Shown: positions 46,679-56,812, numbered from the stretch's first letter. The stretch: 64,000 nt of DNA from Arthrobacter celericrescens (GCF_003614925.1 NZ_QYLP01000012.1:1-64000), one strand, 5' to 3'. Notes: generated by a model from the letters alone, not told the origin. Numbers and translations are program-made.

Positions 46679-47851
46679 TCAGTCCAGGACGAGCCCCTTG
46701 CCCCGGCCGGGCGACAGCAGGACCGGGGTGATTTCGCCGAAGCCGCGGACGTTCTCCGTGGCCTGCGGGTCCAGGACGAAGCGCTCGTCCTGGCCCAGGG
46801 CCGCGGCGGTAGCCTGGTCCACCAGGACGGTGCCGGGTTCGGCCAGCGCCGTCAGGCGCGCGGCAAGGTTGACGGTGGGTCCGTAGATGTCGCCGAGCCG
46901 GGACAGGATGCGGCCCCACACCATCGCGACGCGGGCCTGCGGCAGGATCTCGTCCTCGCTGAACGCGCGGGACAGTGCCAGCGAGATTTCGGCGCCGGCC
47001 GCCGGGGTTTCGGCGATGTAGAGCACTTCGTCCCCGATGGTCTTGACCAGGCGTCCGCCGCCCACCGAGATGATCTCGGCACACTTGTTCTCGAAACGCT
47101 GGACCATCTGGGCCAGCGTCTTTTCGTTCATCCGGCGGGACAGGCTCGTGTAGGACACCAGGTCCGCGAAGCCCACCGCGCGGGCCAGCGGTAGCGGAGC
47201 GTCGTCCTCGTCGCCCTCACGGCCGGCTTCGCTGGCCCTCAGCCCGGCTTCGGCGCGGATCGCCAACCGCTGCACGCCGGCATTCATCTGGCGCCGCCAC
47301 GAGTACAGCAGGATCTCTTCCATGGCGTCCAGGAGGTTCGGCAGTTCACTGACAAGCCGCTTGCGTGCCACCGCATCGGGGATTCCCTGCTGCATCACCA
47401 TGTCTTCGATCAGGGCCTCGACCTGCCAGACGACCATGCGGTCCGTCATCTGCCCGATCGCGCGGGTGACCGAGATGGCCGCCTCTTCGGTGAGCTTTCC
47501 GGCACGCACCAGGTCCAGGATGGTGGACAGTGCGGAGAGGTCCTGGTCCGTGAAGGCAACGTCCTCGTCCCCGAAGTTCGGGAAGCCCAGGGCGCGCCAC
47601 AGTTTGCGGGCAGAGAGGAGGGAGACGCCGGCTGCGGCGGAGACTTCACGACGGCGGAGCTTGCGTTCGCCGCCAAGGAGCCTTGTCTCGAGGACCTTCA
47701 TCGCGATGCGTTCGGCGGACATCACGCCCGTGGGCGGGGAGGCCTGCGGATCGGATGCCACGGGGAGGGGCCGGGTGATGGGCTCGTCGAGGGAAGGCTC
47801 CGGCAAGGAATCGTTGCCGTCCTCCGGGTTCCAGTGCTGGTCACCACTCAT
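46679..47851 (-). CDS. class III adenylate cyclase with Rv1264-like N-terminal domain
   Basis: 390 aa from an ATG with AAGGTGG upstream. The N-terminal part (about 40-190; VSAAAGVSLLSARKLWRALG, then QDLSALSTILDLVRAG) resembles the autoinhibitory, pH-sensing domain of mycobacterial Rv1264. The cyclase domain has both metal Asp residues (GFADLVSYT near 234 and TIGDEV near 272), the substrate-selecting Lys in LVKTIGD and Asp in GDIYGPT, and the transition-state Asn and Arg in VNLAARL near 328. All are present, so cAMP synthesis is expected. It is cytoplasmic with no membrane helix. The start overlaps the PH-domain gene by 11 nt, in an operon with birA. Confidence 0.9.
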   Translation of the reverse strand: MSGDQHWNPEDGNDSLPEPSLDEPITRPLPVASDPQASPPTGVMSAERIAMKVLETRLLGGERKLRRREVSAAAGVSLLSARKLWRALGFPNFGDEDVAFTDQDLSALSTILDLVRAGKLTEEAAISVTRAIGQMTDRMVVWQVEALIEDMVMQQGIPDAVARKRLVSELPNLLDAMEEILLYSWRRQMNAGVQRLAIRAEAGLRASEAGREGDEDDAPLPLARAVGFADLVSYTSLSRRMNEKTLAQMVQRFENKCAEIISVGGGRLVKTIGDEVLYIAETPAAGAEISLALSRAFSEDEILPQARVAMVWGRILSRLGDIYGPTVNLAARLTALAEPGTVLVDQATAAALGQDERFVLDPQATENVRGFGEITPVLLSPGRGKGLVLD

Positions 47852-48425
47852 CGCGTCCACCTTCTCTCCTTGCCCATGTGTTTCCGTTGTCAGCCGCCGA
47901 TACCGGCGGGAGTCCGTCAATGGCCTCGAGGATGAAGTTCCGGAACCGTGCGGCCTCCGGAACATCGGGCATCAGTGTTCCGCCCGGCTGCCCGGTATCC
48001 AAGGATATATTCCCCGAACGCAATGTCCGCTGGATCAGGGTCTGCCTGAGACCGACGTTACGCACCGCGGCAAGGGAAAGCTGCCAGTCGCGGCGCCGAA
48101 GCATTCCGAAACGGGCAATTATCCGGCGGCTGGTGAGGATGTACTGCACGGCCAACCATTCAAGGTACTTCGGCAGGCAATAGCCCAGGAGCACCACCAC
48201 GGCGAGGAAGACGCACGCGAGCACCAGCCAGAGCGTCCATTCGGCGCCGGTCATCACGGGCACCAGCTTGCCTGGCCCGCCCTTGAGAATCCAGGCGCAG
48301 GCGTAGGCGGCGAGCGCCGGGGTCAGGATGAATGCCGCCGCCGGGAAGAACAGCCGGCGCCCCTGTTGCCGGGTCACCACGATCACTTGTTCACCCGGCA
48401 GGAGCTGTTTACGCATATCCGCCAT
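47841..48425 (-). CDS. bacterial PH-domain (bPH2) membrane protein
   Basis: 194 aa. Two membrane helices (about 27-48 and 65-85) are followed by a bacterial pleckstrin-homology type domain (YILTSRRIIARFGMLRRRDWQLSL, then VRNVGLRQTLIQRTL), as in YdbS/YdbT-like proteins. The function of these is poorly known; membrane stress roles have been proposed. The start overlaps the birA stop by 17 nt; an internal ATG three codons in is an alternative. It sits between BirA and the cyclase, with no clear joint pathway. Confidence 0.82.
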   Translation of the reverse strand: MADMRKQLLPGEQVIVVTRQQGRRLFFPAAAFILTPALAAYACAWILKGGPGKLVPVMTGAEWTLWLVLACVFLAVVVLLGYCLPKYLEWLAVQYILTSRRIIARFGMLRRRDWQLSLAAVRNVGLRQTLIQRTLRSGNISLDTGQPGGTLMPDVPEAARFRNFILEAIDGLPPVSAADNGNTWARREGGRDEW

Positions 48426-49281
48426 CTGTGGGCCGCAGATGCACCACGTCCCCGGCCGTCACGACATGTTCGCGGCCACCGTGGTCCACCACCAGCAGCG
48501 ATCCGTATTCATCCAGGCGGGAGGCGTGGCCCACCAGTTCGTGGTCGCCCGGAAGCTGCGCCCGGACTTCGCGGCCCAGCGTCACCAGCACCGCTTCGAC
48601 CCGCTTGTGCAGCGACGGCCCGCCCGCGAGACCCGCGGCGGGATCGCCGTCAGCGTTGCAGAAGCTGCGGTAGAGCGCCGCGAAACGGGACAGGTAGTTC
48701 TGCAGGATCGCAGTGCGGTCCAGCGTGTCGGAGCCCTCGACCAGGAGGGAGGTGGCGGTGGGAACAGGCAGTTCCTCTTCGGCGAGGCTGACGTTCAGGC
48801 CCGTGCCGAGCACCACCGCGGGAACCGTGCCGTCACCCATCGGGCCGAGCTGGGCGAGGATTCCGGAGATCTTCCGGCCTCGGACCAGGACGTCGTTGGG
48901 CCACTTGATCTCCGCGGGCAGGCCGCAGAATTCCAGCAGCGTTTCACGCAGGGCCAGGGCGGCGAGCAGCGACAGCCAGGAATAGCTCTGGGTAGGCACC
49001 GGCAGGCCCTGGGCGTTGACGGGCCGCAGCACGATCGACACGGACACGGCGGAATGGTCGGGCGCGTCCCAGTGCCGCTCCAGCCGTCCCCGCGCCGCGG
49101 TCTGGTGTTCGGCGGTCAGCACGGACATGTCCGGCCATTCCTTGGGTTCCACCGTGACCGCCCGCAGGAGGTCCGCGTTCGTGGAGCCCGTGGTCTCAAC
49201 GACCTCCAGGCGGGAGATGCCGGCGCTTGAGAGGAAGTCCCCGTTGAGCAGCGCGTCCTTGTCGAGGTTTGCCCGTTCCAT
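48409..49281 (-). CDS. birA: biotin-[acetyl-CoA-carboxylase] ligase
   Basis: 290 aa, class I (no N-terminal helix-turn-helix). The ligase core has VVETTGSTNADLLRA near the N-terminus, the biotinyl-AMP loop in QTAARGRLERHW (here AARGRLERHW near 67), IKWPNDVLVRGRKISGIL near 135 and a C-terminal SH3-like domain. It attaches biotin to the carrier domain of the acyl-CoA carboxylase alpha subunit encoded 11 kb away. A TAGGAT hexamer (49289-49294) lies 7 nt before the ATG with no Shine-Dalgarno, so the operon mRNA is probably leaderless. Confidence 0.92.
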   Translation of the reverse strand: MERANLDKDALLNGDFLSSAGISRLEVVETTGSTNADLLRAVTVEPKEWPDMSVLTAEHQTAARGRLERHWDAPDHSAVSVSIVLRPVNAQGLPVPTQSYSWLSLLAALALRETLLEFCGLPAEIKWPNDVLVRGRKISGILAQLGPMGDGTVPAVVLGTGLNVSLAEEELPVPTATSLLVEGSDTLDRTAILQNYLSRFAALYRSFCNADGDPAAGLAGGPSLHKRVEAVLVTLGREVRAQLPGDHELVGHASRLDEYGSLLVVDHGGREHVVTAGDVVHLRPTDGGYA

Positions 49282-49328
49282 ACTCTGAATCCTAACGATC
49301 CCGGCAGCCGCGGACGTAGCCCTTCCGC

Positions 49329-50213
49329 CTACAGGAAAATGTCCGGGACCAGCTGCTCTTCCGGAGCCCCGAGGCTGTAGGGCCGGAAGTCGTCCACTCC
49401 GGCCGCGCGCAGCACCTGTTCATCGGTGTAGAAGTTCCCGCTCAGGGGTCCGGCGGCACCCGCTCCCCCGCTGAGGATGGCGTGGGCAGCGTCGGCCATG
49501 ATTTCCGGTCCGCGGGCGGCCTGCGCGATCCGGTCGCCGCCGGGCATGTTCCGGATGGCGGCGGTGTCGATCAGGGTGCAGGGCCAGAGCGAGTTGACCA
49601 GCACGCCGTCGTCCTTCAACTCTTCGGCAAGCCCCAGGGTGGTGAGGCTCATCCCGTACTTGGCCATGGTGTAGGCCAGGTGCATGCCCGCCCACTTCGG
49701 GTCCAGGTTCAGCGGCGGCGACAGGGTGAGGATCTGTCCGTGCACAGATTCCCGCAATGCAGGCAGGGCGAGTTTGGAGAGCAGGAAGGTGCCGCGGACG
49801 TTGATGTCCTGCATGAGGTCGTAGCGCTTCATGTCGACGGCGTCCGTCCGGGACAAGTCGATGGCCGAGGCATTGTTGATGACGGCGTCGATCCCGCCGA
49901 AGTGTTCGACGGCGGCAGCCACCGCGGCGGCGACGTCCCCGTCGTTCCGTACGTCGCCCACGAGGGCGAGCGCCTTGCCGCCGGCGGCCTCCAGCCGGGC
50001 GGCGGCGGTGCGCACCGTGCCTTCCAGCTTGGGGTGGGGTTCTCCGGTCTTGGCCAGGAGCACGATGTTGGCGCCGTCGCGCGCGGCACGCAGGGCGATG
50101 GCCAGGCCGATTCCCCGGCTGCCGCCGGACATCAGGAGGGTGCGGCCCTTGAGGGTGCCGGTTGCCCGGTACGGGGTGGCGGCGCGTGCTGAAGCGTCGT
50201 TGCTTGAGGTCAT
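49329..50213 (-). CDS. short-chain dehydrogenase/reductase, HSDL2-like
   Basis: 294 aa. Rossmann motif GGSRGIG near residues 30-36, NNASAIDL, and the catalytic Tyr-Lys in YTMAKYGMS near 187, with LTLSPPLNL supplying the Ser region. The SPPLNLDP/AYTMAKYGMS combination is typical of the HSDL2/SDR group near fatty-acid genes. The substrate is unknown. A TACAGT -10-like hexamer lies 6 nt before the ATG with no ribosome-binding site, so a leaderless mRNA is likely. It is divergent from acyl-CoA carboxylase beta, which suggests acyl-CoA metabolism. Confidence 0.88.
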   Translation of the reverse strand: MTSSNDASARAATPYRATGTLKGRTLLMSGGSRGIGLAIALRAARDGANIVLLAKTGEPHPKLEGTVRTAAARLEAAGGKALALVGDVRNDGDVAAAVAAAVEHFGGIDAVINNASAIDLSRTDAVDMKRYDLMQDINVRGTFLLSKLALPALRESVHGQILTLSPPLNLDPKWAGMHLAYTMAKYGMSLTTLGLAEELKDDGVLVNSLWPCTLIDTAAIRNMPGGDRIAQAARGPEIMADAAHAILSGGAGAAGPLSGNFYTDEQVLRAAGVDDFRPYSLGAPEEQLVPDIFL

Positions 50214-50219
50214 GGGGAC

Positions 50220-50251
50220 ACTGTAGCCGATCGAAGTTACTCACGGGTAAC
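50220..50251 (-). promoter_or_regulatory. SDR promoter with GTTAC/GTAAC dyad
   Basis: TACAGT (minus strand, 50220-50225) is a -10-like element 6 nt from the SDR start codon. Upstream, GTTAC (50236-50240) and GTAAC (50247-50251) form a 16-bp imperfect palindrome GTTACTCACGGGTAAC, the size and shape of a TetR-family operator lying over the -35 region. Confidence 0.45.
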
Positions 50252-50282
50252 ATTGCCGGATGCTCGACTTGAAGACGGAAAA

Positions 50283-50298
50283 TTGTAGGGTTTCTACA
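50283..50298. promoter_or_regulatory. palindromic operator upstream of acyl-CoA carboxylase beta
   Basis: TTGTAGGGTTTCTACA is a dyad (TGTAG/CTACA, 5-nt spacer) about 125 nt before the beta-subunit start and 23 nt upstream of a -10-like TAGACT (50322-50327). An almost identical site, reversed, precedes the alpha-subunit gene at 60421-60437. A shared acyl-CoA carboxylase regulator is likely; FasR, a TetR-type repressor, fills this role in Corynebacterium glutamicum. Confidence 0.6.
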
Positions 50299-50423
50299 GC
50301 GGGATCCGGGTTTTGCGTCACTAGACTAGCCAGCAGGGCCCGCATTTTGTACGGATGCTACTTAAGAGCGCATGCCCAGCAATGCAGTGCCAGCGTAAAC
50401 AGCTACAGAGCCGGAGACACTTG

Positions 50424-52003
<1,580 letters not shown>

Positions 52004-52007
<4 letters not shown>

Positions 52008-52246
52008 GCACCGAGCCCATGAACCAGGACCCGGTTGCCGAGGCACCCGAGGCGCCCCTGCTTTCGGTGGTCAAGGGAAACCCGACGCCGGAAGAGCTCG
52101 CCGCGCTGGCCGCCGTCGTCGCATCGCTTTCGGCACCCGCGGTGCCGATGCCCGAGAAGCCGAGCGTCCGCCACTGGGTGCGGCGCCAGCGGCTCGGCCT
52201 GGACCCGACGCCGGGTCCGGGCGCCTGGCGGCGCAGCAAGGGCTGA
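52004..52246 (+). CDS. acyl-CoA carboxylase epsilon subunit
   Basis: 80 aa from a GTG that overlaps the beta-subunit stop. The motif [20 protein letters not shown] and the basic tail ([21 protein letters not shown]) are the signature of the small actinobacterial epsilon subunit, which stabilises the alpha-beta complex and raises its activity. Tight overlap implies translation coupled to beta. Confidence 0.92.
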
Positions 52247-52295
52247 GTGTTCAGCAACCCTTTCAGAAAGGCGCGCCCGCCGCTAGGCTCGTCAG

Positions 52296-53981
52296 GTGAC
52301 TACTGAAAACACCTCACCGGCACGTTCCCGGACCGCCATCGACGCCGTAGCTGACGCGTACACCGAAACGTACCTGGCGTTGAACCCGAGCTTGGCCACC
52401 ACCCTCGGCATCCCGGGTCACGAGAGCGAGTACCAGGACTTCTCGCCGGCGGGCGCCGCGGCCTTCGCTGCCGCTGCCCGCGACACCCTAGACAAGCTCT
52501 CAGGCCTGGAGCCTGCCGACGCCTCCGACGTCATCACCCTCGACGCCATGCGGGAGCGCCTGGGCCTGCAGCTGGAGTTCCACGAATCCGGCTGGGACGC
52601 AGCTGAGCTGAACAACATCGCCTCGCCCGCCCAGGACATCCGCGCCGTCTTCGACCTGATGCCCACCGCCACGGAGCGGGACTGGGGGCACATTGCCGGC
52701 CGCGCCGCCAACGTGCCGGGAGCCGTCGAGGGCTACATCGCCTCCCTGCGCTCGGCCAAGGACTCCGGAAAGGTCGCGGCCGCGCGCCAGGTGCGGATCG
52801 TGATCGAACAGGCCGGCAAATACGCCGCCGAAGACGGCTTCTTCGCCAAGCTCGCCGCGGACGCGGCGATCGACGGCAAGCCGCTGCCCGCGGACCTGCA
52901 GGAGAAGCTCGACGCCGGTGCCGCCGTCGCGCGTTCGGCCTACGCGGGACTTGCCGCGTTCCTCGAGGCGGAACTGCTGCCGCTCGCCCCCGAGAAGGAC
53001 GCGGTGGGCCGCGAACGCTATTCCCTGGCCTCCCGCACCTTCCTGGGCGCCACCGTGGACCTCGAGGAAACCTACGCGTGGGGAGTCCAGGAACTGCAGC
53101 GCATCATCGCCGAGCAGGAGCGCGTGGCGGAACAGGTCCGGCCCGGGGCCACGATCGAGGAAGCCAAGGAGATCCTGGACAACGATCCCGCCCGGCAGAT
53201 CAAGGGCACGGACGCCCTCCAGGCGTGGATGCAGGAACTGTCCGACCGGGCCGTGGCCGACCTTGCCGACGTCCACTTCGAGATCCCGGACGTCATGAAG
53301 ACCCTGGAATGCAAGATCGCCCCGACCGACGAGGGCGGCATCTACTACACCGGGCCCGCGGACGATTTCTCCCGCCCCGGACGCATGTGGTGGTCCGTGC
53401 CCGCCGGCGAGGACACCTTCACCACCTGGGCGGAGACGACGACGGTCTTCCACGAAGGCGTGCCGGGCCACCACCTGCAGGTGGCCACCGCCGTCTACCG
53501 CCGCGAGCTGCTGAACGACTGGCGCCGCAACATCTGCTGGGTGTCCGGCCACGGCGAAGGCTGGGCCCTGTACGCCGAGAAGCTCATGCTGGAACTGGGC
53601 TACCTGAAGGATCCAGGCGACCACATGGGCATGCTGGACATGCAGCGCATGCGTGCCGCCCGCGTGGTCTTCGACATCGGCGTGCACCTTGAGCTCGCGG
53701 TCCCCGAGGCTTGGGGCAGCGGCACATGGACGCCGGAGAAGGGCTACGACTTCCTCCGCGCCAACCTGCCCATCAGCGAAGGCCAGCTCAAGTTCGAGTT
53801 CACCCGCTACCTCGGCTGGCCGGGCCAGGCCCCTTCGTACAAGGTGGGCCAGCGGCTCTGGGAAGAGATCCGCGCCGAACTGGAAAAGCGCGACGGCTTC
53901 GAGCTCAAGGCCTTCCACACGGACGCCCTGAACATCGGCTCGGTGGGGCTGGACACGCTCCGCCGGGCGCTGCTTGGCTGA
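52296..53981 (+). CDS. DUF885 putative metallopeptidase
   Basis: 561 aa. The family zinc motif HEGVPGHHLQ starts at His386, and the downstream GHGEGWALYAEKLMLELG supplies a likely third ligand Glu. Such proteins are related to gluzincin-type carboxypeptidases and act on peptides, but their substrate is not established. No signal peptide is visible, so it is probably cytoplasmic. TAGGCT lies 6 nt before the GTG start with no Shine-Dalgarno, so its transcript may be leaderless and separate from the carboxylase genes. A strong hairpin follows it. Confidence 0.85.
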   Translation: MTTENTSPARSRTAIDAVADAYTETYLALNPSLATTLGIPGHESEYQDFSPAGAAAFAAAARDTLDKLSGLEPADASDVITLDAMRERLGLQLEFHESGWDAAELNNIASPAQDIRAVFDLMPTATERDWGHIAGRAANVPGAVEGYIASLRSAKDSGKVAAARQVRIVIEQAGKYAAEDGFFAKLAADAAIDGKPLPADLQEKLDAGAAVARSAYAGLAAFLEAELLPLAPEKDAVGRERYSLASRTFLGATVDLEETYAWGVQELQRIIAEQERVAEQVRPGATIEEAKEILDNDPARQIKGTDALQAWMQELSDRAVADLADVHFEIPDVMKTLECKIAPTDEGGIYYTGPADDFSRPGRMWWSVPAGEDTFTTWAETTTVFHEGVPGHHLQVATAVYRRELLNDWRRNICWVSGHGEGWALYAEKLMLELGYLKDPGDHMGMLDMQRMRAARVVFDIGVHLELAVPEAWGSGTWTPEKGYDFLRANLPISEGQLKFEFTRYLGWPGQAPSYKVGQRLWEEIRAELEKRDGFELKAFHTDALNIGSVGLDTLRRALLG

Positions 53982-54027
53982 GACATTTGCCACAGCAACA
54001 GACGGAATAACTTGAAACTTCATTGAT

Positions 54028-54065
54028 GTGGCGGCCGTCGCTGGTATTCCAGTGACGGCCGCCAC
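54028..54065. terminator. 17-bp hairpin after the DUF885 gene
   Basis: Arms 54028-54044 and 54049-54065 pair over 17 bp with one mismatch and a TATT loop, followed by a T-containing stretch. It separates the DUF885 gene from the dicarboxylate symporter. Its apex CTGGTATTCCAG is repeated at 54104-54115. Confidence 0.78.
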
Positions 54066-54103
54066 TTCATCTTACCCGTCATATTTCTCAACGTCCGCTC
54101 GCT

Positions 54104-54128
54104 CTGGTATTCCAGCTACCCCTACGTT
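54104..54128 (+). promoter_or_regulatory. dyad CTGGTATTCCAG and -10 element before the symporter
   Basis: CTGGTATTCCAG (54104-54115) is a 4-bp-arm dyad 7 nt before TACGTT (54123-54128), a TAnnnT -10-like element that ends 6 nt before the GTG start. The same 12-mer forms the apex of the upstream hairpin. It could be an operator or a partial duplication of the hairpin. Confidence 0.4.
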
Positions 54129-54134
54129 GTTCGG

Positions 54135-55553
54135 GTGAGCAAAACATCCAACCTCTCGCCCTCCGCCGGAAAGACCGCGCCCAAGCTCCCCAAGTGGGCA
54201 ACGTCCTTCGGCGTGCAGATCATCGCCGCCCTCATCATCGGCCTGGTGCTCGGCCTCATCGCCAAGTACACCGGCAGCACCAAGGCCGCCCCCAACGGCC
54301 TCGGCGCCACCCTGCAGACCATCGGCTCGAGCTATGTCTCGCTACTGCAGACCGCCGTCGTCCCGCTGATCTTCACCGCCGTCGTCAGCTCGATCGCCAA
54401 CCTCCGCCAGGTCTCCAACGCGGCAAAGCTCGCATGGAACACCCTGCTCTGGTTCGCCATCACCTCCCTGATCGCCGTGCTGATCGGCATCGGGCTGGGC
54501 GTACTCTTCCAGCCGGGCACCGGCACCGGCATCAACAGCCAGGGCGAGGCCCCAGGCAAGGTCGGCAGCTGGTGGGCCTTCCTCACGGGCCTGTTCCCGA
54601 AGAACTTCCTGGGCCTCGGCGCGAGCACCACCATCGCCGACGACGCAGTCACCACCGCCGTGAACTTCAACGTGCTGCAGATCCTGGTGATCGCGATCGC
54701 TGTCGGCGTGGCCGCCCTCAAGGTGGGCAAGCAGGCCGAACCCTTCCTGAACTTCAACGCCTCCGCACTCGCCGTGATCCAGAAGGTCCTCTGGTGGATC
54801 ATCCGGATCGCCCCGCTGGGCACCATCGGCCTGATCGGCAACGCCGTGGCCATCTACGGCTGGGACACCATCGGCTCCCTGGGCAAGTTCACAGTGGCCA
54901 TCTACATCGGCCTGGCGCTGGTGCTGTTCGCCGTCTACCCGGTGCTGGTCCGCAGCCATGGCCTGTCCGTGAAGCAGTACTTCTCCGGCGTGTGGCCTGC
55001 CGTGCAGCTGGCCTTCGTCTCCCGTTCCTCGATCGGCACCCTGCCGCTCACGCAGCGTGTCACCGAACGGAACCTCGGCGTTCCGAGCGGCTACGCCTCC
55101 TTCGCCGTGCCGCTGGGCGCCACCACCAAGATGGACGGCTGCGCCGCGATCTACCCGGCCATCGCGGCGATCTTCGTGGCCCAGTTCTTCGGCATCAACC
55201 TGGACTTCAGCCAGTACCTGCTTATCGCCCTCGTCTCGGTGCTGGGCTCGGCCGCGACGGCCGGCACCACCGGCGCCGTCGTGATGCTGACCCTGACCCT
55301 GTCCACCCTCGGACTGCCGCTGGCGGGCGTCGGCCTGCTCCTTGCGATCGACCCGATCCTCGACATGGGCCGCACGGCGGTCAACGTCGCCGGGCAGGCC
55401 CTCGTGCCCACCATCGTGGCCAAGCGCCAGGGCATCCTGGACGAGGAACTGTACAACGCACCGCGCACCGGCACCGCCTTTGCGGACGACGCCCTGGAAC
55501 GGGAGTCCGCAGCCCCGGCGGCAGAGCGCGAGCTCGCGGACGCCAAGGCCTAA
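54135..55553 (+). CDS. dicarboxylate/amino-acid:cation symporter (DAACS family)
   Basis: 472 aa with eight membrane helices and two re-entrant loops expected. The family signatures are visible: SRSSIGTLPLTQRV (first hairpin loop), GATTKMDGCA near 330 (helix 7, usually GATxNMDG) and DPILDMGRTAVNVAGQ near 413 (helix 8). DAACS carriers such as DctA and GltP import C4-dicarboxylates, glutamate or aspartate with protons or sodium. The 8-residue Lys in TTKMDG in place of Asn is seen in some members. No ribosome-binding site; predicted leaderless. Followed by a strong terminator. The exact substrate is not clear. Confidence 0.9.
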   Translation: MSKTSNLSPSAGKTAPKLPKWATSFGVQIIAALIIGLVLGLIAKYTGSTKAAPNGLGATLQTIGSSYVSLLQTAVVPLIFTAVVSSIANLRQVSNAAKLAWNTLLWFAITSLIAVLIGIGLGVLFQPGTGTGINSQGEAPGKVGSWWAFLTGLFPKNFLGLGASTTIADDAVTTAVNFNVLQILVIAIAVGVAALKVGKQAEPFLNFNASALAVIQKVLWWIIRIAPLGTIGLIGNAVAIYGWDTIGSLGKFTVAIYIGLALVLFAVYPVLVRSHGLSVKQYFSGVWPAVQLAFVSRSSIGTLPLTQRVTERNLGVPSGYASFAVPLGATTKMDGCAAIYPAIAAIFVAQFFGINLDFSQYLLIALVSVLGSAATAGTTGAVVMLTLTLSTLGLPLAGVGLLLAIDPILDMGRTAVNVAGQALVPTIVAKRQGILDEELYNAPRTGTAFADDALERESAAPAAERELADAKA

Positions 55554-55586
55554 GGCAGCCGCCTCACAAGGGCATGGCGCGATGCT

Positions 55587-55619
55587 GACGGATCCCCGGG
55601 AATTCCCCGGGGATCCGTC
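55587..55619. terminator. 14-bp perfect hairpin after the symporter
   Basis: Arms 55587-55600 and 55606-55619 are fully complementary (GACGGATCCCCGGG) around a 5-nt loop, followed by CGTTTAA. It lies 33 nt beyond the symporter stop. Confidence 0.88.
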
Positions 55620-55651
55620 CGTTTAACGGGGCGCCCCGGTAGGCTCAGCGC

Positions 55652-56044
55652 ATGCTGATTGTCACCTCCAACGAAATCCCGGGCCACCGCATCGACGCCG
55701 TGTTCGGCGAGGTCATGGGCCTCACCGTGCGGTCCCGGGACATCGGCTCGCAGATGCTCGCCGGAATCCGCTCCCTGGGCGGCGGCGAACTCCCCGAAAT
55801 GACCAAGGCCCTCTACGAAAGCCGCCAGGAAGTCATGGCCCGCATGGTCAACGAAGCACAGCAGCGCGGCGCCAACGCCATCGTGGCCATGCGCTTCGAC
55901 ACCTCGGAAATGGGAACGAACTGGACCGAGGTGTGCGCCTACGGCACCGCCGTCTTCGCCATCCCGCTCAAGGAAGGCGAACCCGGGGCAACCGGCCAGT
56001 CGATCTATCTGAGCAGCACCGCCGGCCAGCAACAGCAGGCATAG
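55652..56044 (+). CDS. UPF0145 (YbjQ-like) family protein
   Basis: 130 aa, one compact domain. The N-terminus IVTSNEIPGHRIDAVFGEVMGLTVRSRDIG and the later EAQQRGANAIVAMRFD segment (here NEAQQRGANAIVAMRFD) are the hallmark of the UPF0145/YbjQ family, a pentameric fold whose role is not established. TAGGCT at 55640-55645 lies 6 nt before the ATG without a Shine-Dalgarno, so it is predicted to be leaderless. It stands alone between a terminator and the TetR promoter. Confidence 0.87.
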   Translation: MLIVTSNEIPGHRIDAVFGEVMGLTVRSRDIGSQMLAGIRSLGGGELPEMTKALYESRQEVMARMVNEAQQRGANAIVAMRFDTSEMGTNWTEVCAYGTAVFAIPLKEGEPGATGQSIYLSSTAGQQQQA

Positions 56045-56085
56045 CCCCCGCTCCCCCGGATCTAACTTGCGCCGGATTCTTTAAC

Positions 56086-56121
56086 TTGCGCAGAGTGCAA
56101 AAATGCACTTAGTGTAAATAT
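56086..56121 (+). promoter_or_regulatory. TetR gene promoter with embedded operator
   Basis: TTGCGC (56086-56091) and TAGTGT (56110-56115) are spaced by 18 nt. The GTG start lies 6 nt after the latter, where transcription should begin, so the mRNA is predicted leaderless. The spacer holds a perfect dyad, AGTGCA-AAAA-TGCACT (56094-56109), a good candidate for autorepression by the encoded TetR protein. Confidence 0.55.
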
Positions 56122-56757
56122 GTGCCTGCAACCGCTCCCACCACAACAGCGTCCCGCCGTGAACTGAACAAGGTCGCCACCCGCCGCGCGATCGCCGACG
56201 CCGCGCTTGCCCTGCTGCGCAGCAACGGCGCGGGAAACTTCACCGTGGAAGACATCGCCGCCGAGGCGGGGGTGTCCCGGCGGACGTTCTTCAATTACTT
56301 CACCGGCGTGGACGCCGCCTTGGCCTCCCTGGCGGACCGCTTCCTCGAGAACGTCCTGGAGCAATTCCGCCTCCGCCCGGCGGATGAACCCATCCTTGAA
56401 TCCGCCCGCATTGCGCTGATGGAACTGGCGGACCCGATGACGGCGGCGCCCATCGCCGAACTCTTCAGCCTCACGAACTCCAGCCAGGTGCTGGGCCGCT
56501 GCGAGCTCGAAGCCTGGGAACACTGCACCGAACAGATCATCGCCGCCGCCCGCGAACGCCTCGGCGACGGCGCAGACGAACTGCACCTGCGCGCCATGGC
56601 CGGCTCCATCATCGCCTGCGGCAAGGCCGCGATGGGCGTCTGGTTCGAAGAACGCGGCGCCGACCTTTCCCTGGAGTCGCTGGCAGTCTTCCGCCAGCAC
56701 CTCGTCACCGCCGTGGGCCTGCTGGCCTCCGGCTTCAACGCACCTGCCACCGCCTGA
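56122..56757 (+). CDS. TetR-family transcriptional regulator
   Basis: 211 aa. Residues about 15-60 are the TetR helix-turn-helix (RRAIADAALALLRSNGAGNFTVEDIAAEAGVSRRTFFNYF order, with RRTFFNYF as recognition helix). The C-terminal ligand domain is diverse. It lies 55 nt before an MMPL-family exporter on the same strand, with a dyad operator in its own promoter. The usual arrangement is a repressor that senses the exporter's substrate or a toxic ligand. Confidence 0.9.
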   Translation: MPATAPTTTASRRELNKVATRRAIADAALALLRSNGAGNFTVEDIAAEAGVSRRTFFNYFTGVDAALASLADRFLENVLEQFRLRPADEPILESARIALMELADPMTAAPIAELFSLTNSSQVLGRCELEAWEHCTEQIIAAARERLGDGADELHLRAMAGSIIACGKAAMGVWFEERGADLSLESLAVFRQHLVTAVGLLASGFNAPATA

Positions 56758-56812
56758 CCACGCGGAACCTGACCACCTACCGCCTGACCACCCGGAACAG
56801 ATCGGCACCACC

